DNA from: Deroplatys truncata
Lineage: Eukaryota; Arthropoda; Insecta; Mantodea; Mantidae
Length of the DNA stretch: 64,000 bases
Direction of reading: 5' to 3'
NCBI GenBank assembly: GCA_030765065.1
Contig: CM060988.1
Span: 177,857,065 to 177,921,064, forward strand
Of the stretch, positions 12,600 to 25,374 are shown one piece after another. Under the pieces are notes generated by a model. It searched no databases and was not told the DNA's origin. It worked only from the letters and a program-made list of their open reading frames with translations. Positions within the stretch are counted from its first letter, which is position 1, and the number at the start of each line of letters is the position of its first letter. The position numbers and the translations under genes were made by a program.

Positions 12600-12860
12600 G
12601 CATAGCATAATGTATACTAAGGGACACGTTTCTCCATAGGAAGGGGGCTTCCGACCCTTCAGCGCCGTGATGCGAGGGCTAGGGAACCGTGACAACCATG
12701 GTACTTCTGACGATTGGATTGGGCTGGACTCGGCGGCCAGTGCTTCCCGAACCCATGGGTGATTAGGTACGTCTGGGCAAATGCCGGGGGGGCCTTGCAT
12801 GACGGCATATCCGGCGAAATATAAAATAGGTGTCGTCCTAATAGAAAGGCCCAAGGAGGT
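12600..12860 (-). repeat. GC-rich interspersed repeat C, copy 1
   Basis: The reverse complement resembles 29690-29880 over about 60-100 bases (GTACCTAATCACCCATGGG..., GCCGAGTCCA.CCCAATCCA). The 109-residue minus-strand frame overlapping it is probably fortuitous. Confidence 0.45.
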
Positions 12861-12995
12861 TCTCCTCCCTAGGTTCAGGGCGGAACCGAGTTGTCATCTC
12901 TTGCCCTTTGGATTTATAGAACACTGTGTATTTATTGCGCTAAGTTTTGCTAGAACTCAATCACTTGGGAGTCAGCTTGAATTTAAAAGGTAACA

Positions 12996-13696
12996 TAAAA
13001 ACATCTGATGTGTTACACTCACATGACTTTCTCTACTCTTGTACAAACTACTTTTAAAAACGCTTATTCTCCATATGCTTCATGTTAATCTTATTGCTAA
13101 TTTTCTTGTATATGCAAGGGGAATATGGTAGACTTTAAACGATAGTCAAATCTTTTAAGAGCTGGTTGCTACGTGGCGCATTCCATTCTCTTTGCATGTT
13201 CAGGACATAAAAAAATGAATAACGAATTCCCATTTGAGAAAAAGTATAAGTATTGGAAAATGTAAGGGAATAACAAGCAATATCCCGAAAATGGTTCACT
13301 CAAAAAAAATGTATATGATATAAATTATGTATTTTAACGCGATCTACATTTTTTGCGTAGTAAAATTTTGTCTATCCCTACTGGTTTACCAGTTATGCAA
13401 AAGTCGTTTACAACGAAGAATACTATTGGAGACATTTCCAGAAAATTCCTGATATACATTTTGTCATGAAAATATCTTAAACATATCATATTTTAATCAA
13501 ATTCTTTCGAGCCATTTTTGAGAAAATTTAAATTTTCGAAAAATGTTCCATGTAAAGGATAATCTGGGGTGGGGGATTTTCTTGAAAACCTTCGTGTCAC
13601 ATCTCTGGAAGATACTGAACCTAAATACCAAGTTTGGTGTTTATCCGACTGTTCGTTTCTGAGTTATGCTGTTCACAGAAATACACACACAGACAG

Positions 13697-13742
<46 letters not shown>

Positions 13743-13893
13743 GCTCACACACACACACACACGAACATGTTTCCAAAAATGTTATTTTGGATTCAGGAGA
13801 TCTCAAAACATGTATTTCCGGTGAAATCTCGGTATCGAATTTTTGGGTGGAATACAATACTTCCCCTACTTACTATACGTAGTATAGAAAGTA
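12996..13893 (-). mobile_element. Near-complete HINE repeat
   Basis: Both ends present. The microsatellite is a long (CA)n at 13683-13766 (plus strand) with interruptions, which produces spurious His/Thr-rich frames. Confidence 0.75.
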
Positions 13894-14367
13894 ATAAAAT
13901 CTGTTGTGTTGCATTCATTTTGCATTCTCTATCCACTCTTCTACAATCTATTCTCAAGAAATCCTATATCTGCTTCATGTTAATCGAGATAGACCTTTGC
14001 AGAAGTAGTTTCGTTACACATTTAATTGTAGTTACAAGAGAAATATATAGGCTTAAGCAACAGACACTTCTTAAAAATCCAGTCAGTTTGAAATTCTAAT
14101 GTCTTTGCACGAGCACGAAAAATAAAGGGGTGGAGAAGAATAGCGATTTTCAGTTGAGAAACGCGTACAGTGGTTGAAAATTCAAACCAATAACGAAGAA
14201 TATCTCAGGAATGGTTAACGCCACAAAGATGTTTGTTTTACATAAATCGTGTACTTTGAGTAGATCTACATTTTTTGTGTAGTAAGATTTCGTCTATCTG
14301 TTACGGTTTACCAGTTATACAAAAGTCACTCAGGATGAACTGACCTTCACAGGCTATTCCCAGAAAA
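13894..14367 (-). repeat. HINE copy head-to-tail with the previous one
   Basis: Starts at the junction with ATCTGTTGTGTTGCATTC, a diverged 3' hairpin region. It stops inside the core at a truncated family B LTR. Confidence 0.6.
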
Positions 14368-15219
14368 TATATATGCTTATATTATTGTATTCATGTGTAA
14401 TAATGTTATGTGAATATATTACGTAATTTAATAATGTAGGAGCTGTGAGAATAATAAGTTTAAAAGTTTAACAATACTACTTGTGATTCTTGGAAGCAAT
14501 AATGTAATTTTGGTGACAGTTCATAAAAATAGCCAATCAACAACCAGAAAATGAAAGTTAGTTAAATGAAGGTATTCTATTGGATTAGGAATAGCCAATC
14601 ACAGACTTGAAATACAGAGATTTACGAGTTTAGGCGGTTGAAATCAATTCAGTTGCCTGCAGACAGTGTTTGTAACCAGAGGCGAGATACGTCCTCGAGA
14701 GATTTAATACGTATTCGTGTGAGACGAAAAATAGTTTACGTGTTAAAAAGTGCAAGTAATTAAAGAATCTCACAGCTCTCTATATCAGTGAAGTGTTATT
14801 TAAATCGTGTCAAGTATTAATAAAAGGAGTGAAGTAAAATTATAATCTGTGTAAGCCTACATTCTTCAGTCGCACCACTCCCTGCTAAGAGAAACATGTC
14901 TCTAAAATAAATAGTGACGCAGCCGAGGGAAACATAAGTATTAAATATTTAAAGAAACAGTTTAATTACAAAGTTAATATTTTTTTTAAACATTTTTGGG
15001 GCAAAGGCCACTAGAAAGTATATTTGGGGCAAAGGCTACCGGATACCATACGTGCGGTTGTAACTACTTCAAGTTCGGCTCCCAACAGTTGAAATATAAT
15101 ACAACTTCTTCAATACAACCTACTTCAAATTGACGCCCAAAGCGTGGTGCAAATAACGTAAAGAAAACAAACTACTTCAAATTGGCTTTCCATACGTGGG
15201 GCAGAAAATAACAACTTCA
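14368..15219 (+). mobile_element. Solo LTR family B, 5'-truncated
   Basis: Lacks about the first 130 bp. Ends ACAACTTCA. No target duplication can be read. Two PBS-like units at 15131-15150 and 15183-15202, 52 bp apart. Confidence 0.7.
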
Positions 15220-15875
15220 CTATCCACATCCTTTTAATCGAGATAAACGATGCAGAAATAGCTAGATTACACATTTCGTTATAGATACACAGGGAACAGC
15301 GATAGTCAAACAGGACCTATAAGCTAGCCTTAAAATTCCATTACATCGTGAGAAATCGACAGGACTTTAAAAGATTGACATTAGTAACGGATGTCTCGAA
15401 ATTGGGTGATGTCACAAAAAAAGTTATTTGAAATAAATTGTGTGTTTTAAAGAGATCTACATTTTACGTCTGTTACCATTTCGTCTATCACTTAACGTTT
15501 ACCGGTTATGCAACGTTATATAAATTTCCTTCCGAATGAAGAGGGCTTCACAAGATACTCCCAGACAATTCAAGATATAAATTTTATTTGTTATACAAAT
15601 ACATTTGATATAGGGCATTTTAATCAAAATGATGAGAGAATTTTTCATAAAATAAAACATTTAGAAAAATGTTCCTAGTGAAGGGTGTTTGGTGTGGGGG
15701 GGATTTTCTTGAAAATCTTCGTGTTGCATTCTTGGAAGGTACTGAACATAAATACCAAGACACACATACGTACGCACACGGACCTTTTGCTAAAAGTGCT
15801 TTTTGATATTCATGGAGTCTCTAAATGTATATTTCGTGTAAAATCTTGGTGTTAAATTTTTGGTGGAATACCCTT
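15220..15875 (-). repeat. HINE partial copy
   Basis: Covers most of the interior and reaches the 5'-terminal region (TCTTGGTGTTAAATTTTTGG) without the last bases. Confidence 0.6.
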
Positions 15876-16591
15876 CTGAAAACCCTTAAAGCATCCTCGC
15901 TCTCCTAATACCGAGTTTCTTGACAGGCGTGGTGATCGACCCCGCAGCAGTTCGCATCAACTAAGGGGAAGGGGATAATGCCATCATAAACAACGTATTG
16001 CCCTGTCAGCTTCAGTACATTTAGTACAGACATGCGGGTTTTCCTGGGGGCTTCATAGCGGCGACCTACTGATTTGTGAACGCTTATGACTGGCAGAGCC
16101 CTCTACCGCGTACATCTTGAATAATAAGGTTTGTAAATGGTTTTTCTGACGACCCCTCGGCACATATTCTCTAGAGGAAGGCTGTTCCATCCCTCCTATT
16201 GGCGCTGTTCCACGTTTCCTCCCTTAATGGTTTCGTTTGTTAAAAATTCACAGTTCATCAACATGGACAAGGTACACAGCGGCCTTTCAACGAGCAGCGT
16301 CAACACTTGCATTCCGGAAACTTTAATCCACGCGGCTGTAAATTATGAATAAACTGGACGACTGCTTACAAAAACGACTAACCCCTTCCTCGGCAGTTAA
16401 TCGTCCGCTGCAATCGATGTTTTTGCTGCAGTTTCATCTCTAGGGACTGTAAGAAGCTACTGTTTTATGGCAAAACTCTTGTCTTTAAGAGCGGCACCTC
16501 GGTAGCAGAGTGTGTTGCATTAACAAACGCCAAAGCAAGCGGACCAACCTGTAAAATTTAGAAATTCCGTATTTCCTAAGCAAGTATATTC
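15876..16591. other. No gene; apparently single-copy DNA
   Basis: Contains a balanced-composition segment (~16130-16480) with CGCGGCTGTAAATTATGAAT near 16332 and overlapping short frames. It could be non-coding regulatory DNA; nothing proves it. Confidence 0.3.
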
Positions 16592-17865
16592 ATTTTTGGG
16601 TTCTCTTTAGGAGGTAGTGGAAGATTTGTATTGCACCCAGAAACTGGATATTAAGGCAGTATTTTAATACTTATCTAAATTATATGTCTAATTATATAAT
16701 ATAAAATATAATAACAGCCCGCCTTAAAGCAATATGTGTATAATATAGTATAACATATAAAGAGTACGTAACAGTCACTGTATTCTGTTTATATTATGTA
16801 CATATGTAATAATGTTATGTGAATTTATTAAGTAGCTTTAACAATGTAGGGCCTGTGAGAATAGAAGCAAGATACGTTTCGTAGCAAACACAATTACAAG
16901 TAAAAGCCGAAAGTTGCTAATAATGAGGTAACCTTGAGACAACAATAAATTAGAAAGTTTAATAATGCTACTAATAATTCTTGAACAATAATGTAATATA
17001 TAAAACAGTTTATAAACAGCCAATCAAAAACTAGAAAAGTTAAAAGTTGAATAAAGATATTCTTTTGGAGTAAGCTTAGCCAATCATAGACTTGAAATAG
17101 AGAAATTGTGCAAATTCAGGCGGGAGACGCTACAAATAGCGTACCCAGTCAGTTACATTGAGGAGGGTATGCACGTGTTCAGTGTGAGACATAAAAAAAA
17201 TTATTGCGGTGAGAATAATATAAAGTTTATGTGTTAAAAGTGCAATTAACAATAATCTCACAGCTCTATAGTAGGATATATCATTGAAGTGTTATTTAAT
17301 CGTGTGAATGTTTAATAAACAAAGTACAATACAATTATAATTTGTGTAAGCCTTGTTCTTTAGCCACACCAGCCCTGCTAAGAGATACGTGTTCTGAAAT
17401 ATACTGTTGGCGCAGCCGAGGCATACATATACAATATTTAAATAAACATTAAAATACAAAGTTGATTTTTAAACGTGGGGGCGAAGTCCACCGGAAACTG
17501 CAACTACTTCAAGTTTGGCTCCCATACGTGGGGGTGTAACACCCCAATATCGAGATTTTACCAGAAAAATAAGTTTTGATACATTTTAGAGAAAGCTCCG
17601 TAAACATCTAAGAGAATCCCCATACCCCAAACTGCTCTTTAGATGGAAAATGTTCTGAAGTTTTCTGCGAGTAGGCTGCGAGCTTCTCATCATTTTAAAT
17701 GACTTTTGTGTAATAAAATTGGTAAATGGAAAGAGATGGACATAATATTATTAACAGAAAACTGTAGATCCCGTTAAAACACACAGTTTATGTCAAATAT
17801 TTTTTTTCCATGATATTCTTTGTTATAATTTTCAAATATGTTTACTTTTCTCAACTATCCGTTTT
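16592..17865 (+). mobile_element. HINE repeat split by a solo LTR
   Basis: The 5' start is diverged (TTTTTGGGTTCTCTTTAGG). A family B LTR occupies 16652-17546, after which ATATCGAGATTTTACC continues the HINE. Confidence 0.6.
16652..17546 (+). mobile_element. Solo LTR family B, 895 bp, older copy
   Basis: TAAGGCAG...CACCCCA with duplication ATAT (16648-16651, 17547-17550). The first TG has mutated to TA. It holds TGGCGCAGCCGAGGC near 17405 and one PBS-like unit at 17516-17534. Confidence 0.75.
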
Positions 17866-18415
17866 TACCCAGAAACACACGCTTTGAGACTCCCTGAATA
17901 CAAAAATGGCATTTCTAAACAAAATGTGTGTGTCCGTTTGTAAGCAGCATAATTAAAAAACGTAAAGTTGGTCAAATAGAAAGCTTGATATTTAAGCTCA
18001 GCATCTTCCAAAGATGCGACACTAAGAATTTTAAGAAAATCCTCAACCAAACACACTTTTCATGGAACAATTTTGTTTATTTTTTATTTTCTCAAAAAAT
18101 GGCTCTAAGATTTTGATTCAAATACCGTATGTATATGATATTTGCATGCCAAATAAAATGTATATTTTCTGAAATTTCTGGATATACCCTATGGAGTAGT
18201 CTTCATTCTGAACGGATTTTGTAAAATTGGTAAAACTTAAGAGATAAGACAAGATCTTACCAGATAAAAAAGTAGAAGTACATCATTTGTGTCAAATAAT
18301 TTTTATGACATTAACCATTTCCGAGATATTCTTTGTTATTAGTTTGGATTTTCAAATACTTATACTTTTCTCAACTATGAAGTCGCTATTCATAGTTTTT
18401 TTGTTGTGTTTGTTT
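17866..18415 (+). repeat. HINE partial copy
   Basis: From CGCTTTGAGACTCCCTGAAT through a short TG tract and the core. Head-to-tail with the previous copy. Confidence 0.55.
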
Positions 18416-18865
18416 TTCGTGGTTATTAAAGTATATAGAACTTAAAAGATATCAAATAGCAAAACGCTCTTTAATAGTAGATTATGTTACAAGGGGTGAA
18501 AGTAGGGTTTTATTTTACGAGTAAAAATGACAAAATAAAACCGCTTTTAATACGTGTGGCATTTACTATTTTTAGAGGCGCTCGAAATGTAAAATATCTA
18601 TAATACTATATCGATTCCCGAAACTAACAGAGATCACGTTTAGAGTGCGGTTCTAGAAACAATAGAAATGACAAAAAGGCGAGATGTCAGATTAGATTAG
18701 ATTGCATTCTGTCAGTTAACTAGCAGCCATAAAGGCTTGTGAACATAGAAAATGTCAAGGAAATGTACAAAAATTAAATATAAACATAAATATTACACAG
18801 AATATAGAACATTTAAAATGAAATAAAGACATGTTATATATAAAATGAAACAACAGATGTTTTGA
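18416..18865. other. No gene; AT-rich DNA with an 11-bp inverted repeat
   Basis: GGTTTTATTTT (18506-18516) is exactly complementary to AAAATAAAACC (18532-18542) across a 15-base loop. Confidence 0.35.
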
Positions 18866-19060
18866 TGTTTTATTGATTCGCTAGGAGTCATTTTCAATCA
18901 AATTATTTTCAACATGTTTTGCCTCACACCAGCCAATAAAGCGATTAAATGCTATATCATATTGCTTTCTGGATTTTTTGGTGTAAGTACTTCTAGTGCT
19001 ATTCTTTCTGCTGCTTCTGTAATTTCACTTCCATTTCAGTTTCTTCTGAATTTATAATTT
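18866..19060 (-). pseudogene. Possible tyrosine-recombinase (Crypton-like) N-terminal relic
   Basis: About 50 residues are open on the minus strand, including KSRKQYDIAFNRFIGWCEAK. The spacing of aromatic and tryptophan residues resembles the N-terminal core-binding region of the recombinase-like genes common in insects. A stop follows after NLIENDS, and an in-frame stop lies upstream. The catalytic domain is absent. The call rests on resemblance from memory only. Confidence 0.4.
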
Positions 19061-19204
19061 CCGGCATTTAGTCTTTATGTAGGCTAGCTAAAAGAGTAAC
19101 GTTTTAGATCTAAGAAAGCTGCCAATATAACACATAGGTTAACTCTACAGCGAACTGCGATAAATTGAAATATGATGATTTGTTTTTAAAATAGAGTCAA
19201 CTGA

Positions 19205-19300
19205 AAAATTCAATACCCCAGCTGGGAATTCAACACGGTTCTCCCGCTCTCTGTGCGGTTGCTCTAACCATTGAGCTACTGTGACACCTTGCCGATGGGG
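19205..19300 (-). repeat. tRNA-like sequence (SINE head or tRNA pseudogene)
   Basis: On the minus strand a clear A box, TAGCTCAATGGTTAGAGC, an anticodon-like stem (CCGC/GCGG) and a weak B box (GTTGAATTCCC). T-stem pairing is broken and position 33 is not U, so it is not a functional tRNA. Confidence 0.5.
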
Positions 19301-20189
19301 CATTGTATTCCCCAATTGACTCAATTATATAATAATAATAAAAAACAATAAAATGATTGTTTGTATTGTAAACAGATAATGCGAGCGCCATGAGAAATTA
19401 ATCATGTAAAAAGACATCATGAAAAGTAAAGCCTAATCAAAACAAGTGGAGTTATTAAACATGTGAAAATACAAAGGGAAATTGCCATGTGATTGGACTT
19501 GAAACCAAAATTGTCACACTGAAGATTATCGTACAAGTGAAACTTGTAGCTCGTGGGCTCTGTGTTAGAAGTTCTACTTTTAGGTCTAGCTGTCCAAAAA
19601 ATCTTTACCTACAACGTAATGTGTAAACATGAATTGAACGTTTGTCTAGATTACTGAAAAGAATACAGTATAATAATAAGGTTTTGTAGGAGCAATGCAA
19701 CAGATTTTTCTGCCCGTCAGTGTACCGTGCTACTTCAGAAGGCTGTAGGCATATTCCTACAGGTGATGTTATGCAAGTTTTTGTCGTGGAGTTAATGAAG
19801 CCACTAATGACAGCCACTCGTGTACTTAATGCTCGCCCCGCCCTAGCACATCAATTAGTAACGTGATCGCGTCATTGCAGTATCGAGTTTACTTTGCAAT
19901 GAGCGGTAATCATCATACAGCCGTTACCATGACAACTGCCACAGTTTTCCTTCACATAATACCCAGTGTTTCGATTTCTATGTTGCTACACAACAGTGCC
20001 ATATGCAGACGTCACTCTGCTAGCTTCCCCTCGTTGCTGCGTTACGGGTTTATCTTAAAGGGGTATGCAAGTGTTTGGCTTATCCGGATATGTAGTGAAC
20101 CAAATTTGTATATTTTTGAACCACCTGAATCCCCTCCCGACAAAAGGTTCGTATCTGTTAACAGCACAACTCAAAAACGAAATGTTTTA
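19301..20189. other. No gene; apparently single-copy DNA
   Basis: 19860-20100 has balanced composition. GTTACCATGACAAC at 19923-19936 fits the RFX X-box consensus. Frames here show no known domain. Confidence 0.3.
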
Positions 20190-20345
20190 TAAATATCAAA
20201 CCTGGTATTTAAGTTTTGTATCTTTATGGAAATTCTTTTTATATTTTTAATTTTCTCAAAAATGGCGCTAACGATTTTGATTTAAATACTATACGTTTAA
20301 GATAATTAGATGACAATAATTTATCGTCAACAAACTGCAAGGTTT
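20190..20345 (+). repeat. HINE fragment
   Basis: Core piece with TTTTCTCAAAAATGGCGCTA and ACGATTTTGAT. Confidence 0.5.
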
Positions 20346-20392
20346 AGACAATTGCTCGTTGCGCCTTAAGAAAACCTTAACACCACACTTTC

Positions 20393-21239
20393 TAAAAAAA
20401 AATCATGTGTTACACTCACATGACTTTCTCTACTCTTGCACAAACTATTTTTACAAACGCTTATTTTCCATCTACTTCACGTTAATCGAGATATCGAGAT
20501 GTTAATCTTATTGCTAGTTTTCTTGTAGATGCAAGGGGAATTGCTAGGCTTTAAGCGATAGTCAAATATTTTAAGAGGTGGCTGCTATGTGGCGCATTCA
20601 ATTCTCTCTGCATGTCCAGGACATAAAAAAAACGAATTCCCATTTGAGAAAAAGTATTGGAAATTTTAAGGGAATAACAAGTAATATCTCGAAAATGGTT
20701 CATTCAACAAAAACATGTATATGACATAAATTGTGTATTTTAACGCGATCTACATTTTTGTATAGTAAATTTTTTTCTATCTCTTATGGTTTACCAGTTA
20801 TGCAAAAGTCGTTCACAATGAAGAATACTTTTGGAGACATTCACAGAAAATTCGAGATATACATTTCATTTGTCATATGTTATTTTAATCAAAATCGTTA
20901 GAGCCATTTTTGAGAAAATTAAAATTTTCGAAAAATGTTCCATGTAAAGGGTAAACTGGGGTGTGGGAATTTTCTGGAAAACCTTTGTGTTGCATCTCTA
21001 GAAGATACTGAACCTTAATACCAAGTTTGGTGTTTATCCGACTGTTCCTATCTGAGTTATGCTGTTCACAGACACACAGACAGACACACACACACACACA
21101 CACACGGACATGTTTCCAAAAGTGTTTTTTTGGATTCAGGGGTCTCAAAACATGTATTTCCGGTGAAATCTCGGTATCAAATTTTTGGGTGGAATACAAC
21201 ACTTCCCCTGCTTACTATACGTAGTGGAGAAAGTAAAAA
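20393..21239 (-). mobile_element. Near-complete HINE repeat
   Basis: Both ends seen, including the hairpin part ATCATGTGTTACACTCACATG-like at the left. (CA)n microsatellite at 21070-21104. Confidence 0.75.
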
Positions 21240-21672
21240 TTTAATTTCCTCCGAAAATGGCTCTAATGATGATTAAGATTCCAAATATTAAGGATATTCA
21301 CATTAAAAATGAAATAGATATCTGGAATTTTCTGGAAGTAGTATATGAATTCCTCTTTATTCCGATGGAAGCTTATATAATCTTGTATAACTGGTAAACG
21401 TTAAGCGATAGACTAAAACCCACTGAACAAAAAATTTAGGGCTCTTTAAAAAACAAAATTTATGTCAAATAACTTTTCTTATGGCAGCAGTAATTTCTGA
21501 GGTATCGGGCTACTAATGATCCGATTTGTTCAATATTTAGTCATTCGTTTAATGTCCTGTTAATTTTCAGCTGGTTCTCGCAATTACATGGAAAGAGTAT
21601 GGAATTTAAAGGCCAGCATATATCTTAGTTTTTAAACATTTGACTATCGTTGTTCCTTTAAACCCAAATGTA

Positions 21673-23067
21673 CAGAGTGAGCCAAAAAACTAAGAATCGG
21701 CTCCGCGGTGTTTTTCCTGTCCGCGTCCTCGGCGCACGTTGCCGTCTGCCACTGCCATAGAAAGCCGCGGATGAAACCATACAACATTTTTAAAACTACT
21801 TTTAAAGACTTTGCTTACCAACTTTATGAAAGCAGATGCTGAAACTGGCCACTATCGTTGTCCATACATTTTTGGCACCTCTTTGGGAAACTATCCATCA
21901 CTCGCCGTAGTTCAGTTGAGAAATGCTGGTAATTTTCTTCCGGATATTTTGTTTTAATTCTTCCAGGGTGTGTGGGTTTGTCTTGTACACTTTATGTTTT
22001 AAGTTACCCCTGAGATAGAAATAGCAGGGGGTTAGGTCGGGGAACCGAGGGGGTCAACAATATTTACTAATAATTATGTCCTCAAACACATTTTCAATTG
22101 TTCTCATCGAAATATTGGCCTATGAGCTATAGCAGAGTCTTGTTGAATAAAGGCAAAATCACGCTCCCTGTCTGTAAATTCTCTAAAAAAGGGGCAAAAT
22201 TATAATCAGATATGTACGGACGTCAACTGTTGACTGGAAAAAATTGGCTCTGTATGTCTTTCTCCGCTCATGGCGCCCAATACACAAATTTTTTCGCCAT
22301 GAAGGGGTACTTCGTTAACAATATTAAGTTTGTCAGAGCTCCAATAGCGATTATTTTGTGTATACACATATCCATGAAGGCGGAACGTGAAAAATATTAA
22401 ATATGGATCTATTTCGCCATTGTGAACACTATTGAGACTCCACTCACAAAATGTGCACCTAATTACAGGATCACCTGGTTGAAGAGCATGTGCCACAGAT
22501 ATTTTATATGGTTTCAACTTCAGCAATTTGGAAGCTATTCGAGCAGAGTAATAAGAAATGCCTGCCTGTTGTGAAAGATGCCTAAGTGATTTTTGGGGAC
22601 AGTTCTTCAAACAATGACCGATGTCGTCTAACGTTTCTTCGGTAAGATCTATAATCTTTTAGATTTCTTAGCCTGAACAACTACTGTAACTTGAAATTTA
22701 TTGTAAAATTCATGGATTGTTGTAAGGTCTAGGACATTTACACCTAGAAATCTTTCTGAAGCCGTACTTTCACTTGGCGAGCTGGCCGAGTTAACACATA
22801 CGAATCATAAATAAATACACGCTGTGCAGTAGAAAACATATACTAAGCTATAATACACTTTGTGACTAAGTACAAGACAAAACAATAAAGAACTCGTAAT
22901 AACTGAACTACATCACATCACCGTCAACTCAATACTGCACTTCACACTGCAGAGCAAAACCACGTCAACAGCCTGACCTTGTTTATAGAAGCAGTGCGTT
23001 ATAATGTTTCCACATGCCCAGCGAAAAAACACCGTGCAGCCGATTCGTAGTTTCTTAGCTCTCCCGT
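21673..23067 (-). mobile_element. Mariner-superfamily DNA transposon with terminal inverted repeats
   Basis: The left end CAGAGTGAGCCAAAAAACTA.. and the reverse complement of the right end ACGGGAGAGCTAAGAAACTA.. agree over about 40 bp (AATCGGCT, GGTGTTTTT). TA precedes the left end. It encloses a broken transposase. Confidence 0.7.
21840..22630 (-). pseudogene. DDE transposase remnant
   Basis: The frame 22206-22610 has a helix-turn-helix-like N-terminal half (SLRHLSQQAGISYYSARI) and then LHGYVYTQNNRYWSS and NEVPLHGEKI, typical of the IS630/Tc1/mariner transposases with an added N-terminal HTH that are common in insects. Further down, in other frames, come a second catalytic region (FIQQDSAIAH) and a C-terminal piece with NPHTLEELKQNI. 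At least two frame breaks and stops mean it is not functional. The first catalytic aspartate region looks altered (DPYLIF in place of the usual DEAWF). Confidence 0.7.
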
Positions 23068-23165
23068 TTTAACGTGGCGTATAATGTACAGAGATTTGTC
23101 TCGATTAAAGTGAAGTATATTAAAAATAAAGCTTCTAAGAATAATCTTTACAGCCATTAATAAAT

Positions 23166-23252
23166 TATACGGGATGAAATCTCAATATCAAATTTTTGGA
23201 TGGAATGCAATGTGTTCTCTACCTCTAATTGGTAGAGAAAGTATTCACATAT
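23166..23252 (-). repeat. HINE terminal fragment
   Basis: TGAAATCTCAATATCAAATT..., ending GGTAGAGAAAGTA. Confidence 0.6.
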
Positions 23253-24059
23253 TTAAACACTTTGCACTATAGGCACGAGTGAAAATTATAGGCTAACCAC
23301 GACATTAAATGTAGCCTTATGATAATTTTCATGCCTCTTATTTACAGAATGCATCAGTGCATCCCCGGTAAGACAGCTAGTTCAAAGTACCTAAAACGTT
23401 TGTGGCTTTTTCCTCTTTTAAGATTATGTTCAAAGCAACACTTTTGTGGCTTTATCCCCTTTAACGTTACCACAATTTCCCTAAACTCTACCGCGATGTT
23501 GGCAGCCCTGATGAACTTCGCTGTACTCAAATCCACACAGCTATGTCACTGAATTAAGTCCGTTTATTTTTTTTCCCCTCAACACCGTAGCTATAAATCT
23601 TATTAACAGCCAGTAAAGACACAGTGGTGGCCGAAAAGCGCCTGGATTAACATATTTATATTTCCAATTGTACAGAGCACTGAATATGGATTATACCTCT
23701 GAATATGAATCAAGTTTAACCTTCCGCACACATACACAGTCCTGCATGGTTGGCACAACTGCTTGGTAAGCAGATGCTGCAAAAACTGCAATGAAACCTC
23801 AACCGAATAAATGGTAAAATTAGAGAAAGCCTTGGTCTGCTTCTTTTATTACTTCCGAGTTCTCCACGAAATGGGCTCTGAAAGGCAACTTTTACGACAG
23901 TTGGTGCAACTGTAGGCACGAAAATTGCTTTCCAGCGTATAATTACTGTTTTTCTATATAAGGGGGAGTTCCCATTATTGAACTTAGTACAGCATTCTCA
24001 GCAAACTATAGTTTACTTCATATACGGACCGCTTATAGGGTTTCAGTGATGAAAAAACT
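23253..24059. other. No gene; apparently single-copy DNA
   Basis: Several short frames, none recognisable. CTATATAAGGGGG near 23955 is TATA-box-like but has no transcript support. Confidence 0.3.
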
Positions 24060-24930
24060 CTATATGCAACACCCCCAAGACATCCTCTGTTGAACTGTTA
24101 CATTTACATCGCTTCCTCTACTCACTCTTCTAAAAATCATTCTTACAAAATCTTCTTCTAACTACTTGGTACCTTCATTACACATTTACACCTTCTGCAA
24201 TTGTAGTCGATGACTAACTATATGATGGCACTGTTGGCATTTGAAGATTCAAAACAAGTATATCTCAGAAATGGTTAATGCCAAAACTTTTTGTAGTAAA
24301 ATGTCTACCTTAAGGAGACCTACATTTTTTGTGCAGTAAATTATGTCTAGTTCAGATATGGCCATTCTTGATCTCGCGTGTCACCGCGTGAGAGCAACCT
24401 TCATCCCTCCCCTTCTCGTTTGCTGTTAGCAGCCACAAGCAGCCTTCTAATTCAGTGGTGGAAAACTACTTGACGCAATTACAAGATGCATTCCACAAGA
24501 ATTAGTAAGACAGTTAGGGAAGAATTGGCTTTCTCATGCTTTGTAGCATACAAAGATGCTGCAATGTAGTATGTCTGTGTGTGTGTAACTGTGTACTCGT
24601 GTATATATGTATATAATAATTTGTGTGTCTTAAAGAGATCTACATTTGTTATTCAGTATGCTTTCGTCTATCGCTTGACGTTTACCACTTATACAAGAAA
24701 ATACAAAGCTCCTTCCGAATGAAGAGGACTTCACAATATATTTCCACAAAAAATCAATATACACATTTCATTTGTCATCTAAATGTCTTTAATATATTGT
24801 ATTTTGTTCAAAATCGTTAGAGCCATATTTTAGAAAATAAAAAATATTCGAAAAATGTTCCAAATAAAGGGAAGTTTGGGGTGGGAGATTTTCTTGAAAA
24901 TCCTTGTGTCCCATCTGTACAGGGAACAAT
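24060..24930 (-). repeat. Diverged HINE pieces
   Basis: 24060-24350 and 24595-24930 match the HINE interior (GTTTACCA, CTTCCGAATGAAGAGGACTT). The 245 bp between them are not HINE and hold no gene. Confidence 0.5.
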
Positions 24931-25374
24931 GGTATATCAGTGTAAATATTGATATTAATGTAAACAATACTATAAAATATAAATACGTGATATATTAAAA
25001 GCAATGGAGGCTAGATGGCCGTGGTCTTACACAGGTACATGACGCCAAACGGTACCAGGTGGAGACATCTCTCGGGTAGCATAAGCGCACAGAGTCTAGG
25101 CTGAACATGACCAGTAGAACGCTGGAGTGAGAGAGACAGATAGCGGTTGAAAAGAGTTAGCGAGAGGTTAGGACCAAATAGAAAGTCCAGACGCGCCATA
25201 AGGAGAGACATGAGAGTAAATGTTCTCATACGACGCTAATGCGATCAGACAATCACCTTAGCTCTTTAAAATAGTTAAGGAAAAAATAGCGTAATTTTCA
25301 AGGTGCATAAATAAGAGATAATTTCACGTTTTGCAATATTGGCAGGAGTGAACTCTACGCCACTTATATGGCTA
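24931..25374. other. No gene; insertion-like unclassified segment
   Basis: 25010-25265 is GC-richer than its surroundings and has no similarity elsewhere in the window. No long frame. Confidence 0.3.

Larger units (their letters stand above)
21240..23165 (+). mobile_element. HINE repeat split by a mariner-superfamily transposon
   Basis: HINE core to 21672, a transposon at 21673-23067, then HINE 3' sequence resumes to about 23165 (TCTCGATTAAAGTGAAG). Confidence 0.55.

Noticed and set aside
12525-12854. 109-residue minus-strand frame as a gene
   Set aside because: It overlaps repeat C, whose other copy does not keep the frame.
13569-14099. 176-residue frame rich in Thr-His repeats
   Set aside because: It is a translation of the HINE repeat and its (CA)n microsatellite; the same words appear in other copies.
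17404-17418. TGGCGCAGCCGAGGC as a true primer site of family B
   Set aside because: It lies inside the unit bounded by target duplications, and no gag or pol follows. It may be a fossil or chance match.
19205-19300. Functional tRNA gene
   Set aside because: T-stem and anticodon loop are broken and no proper acceptor stem is seen.
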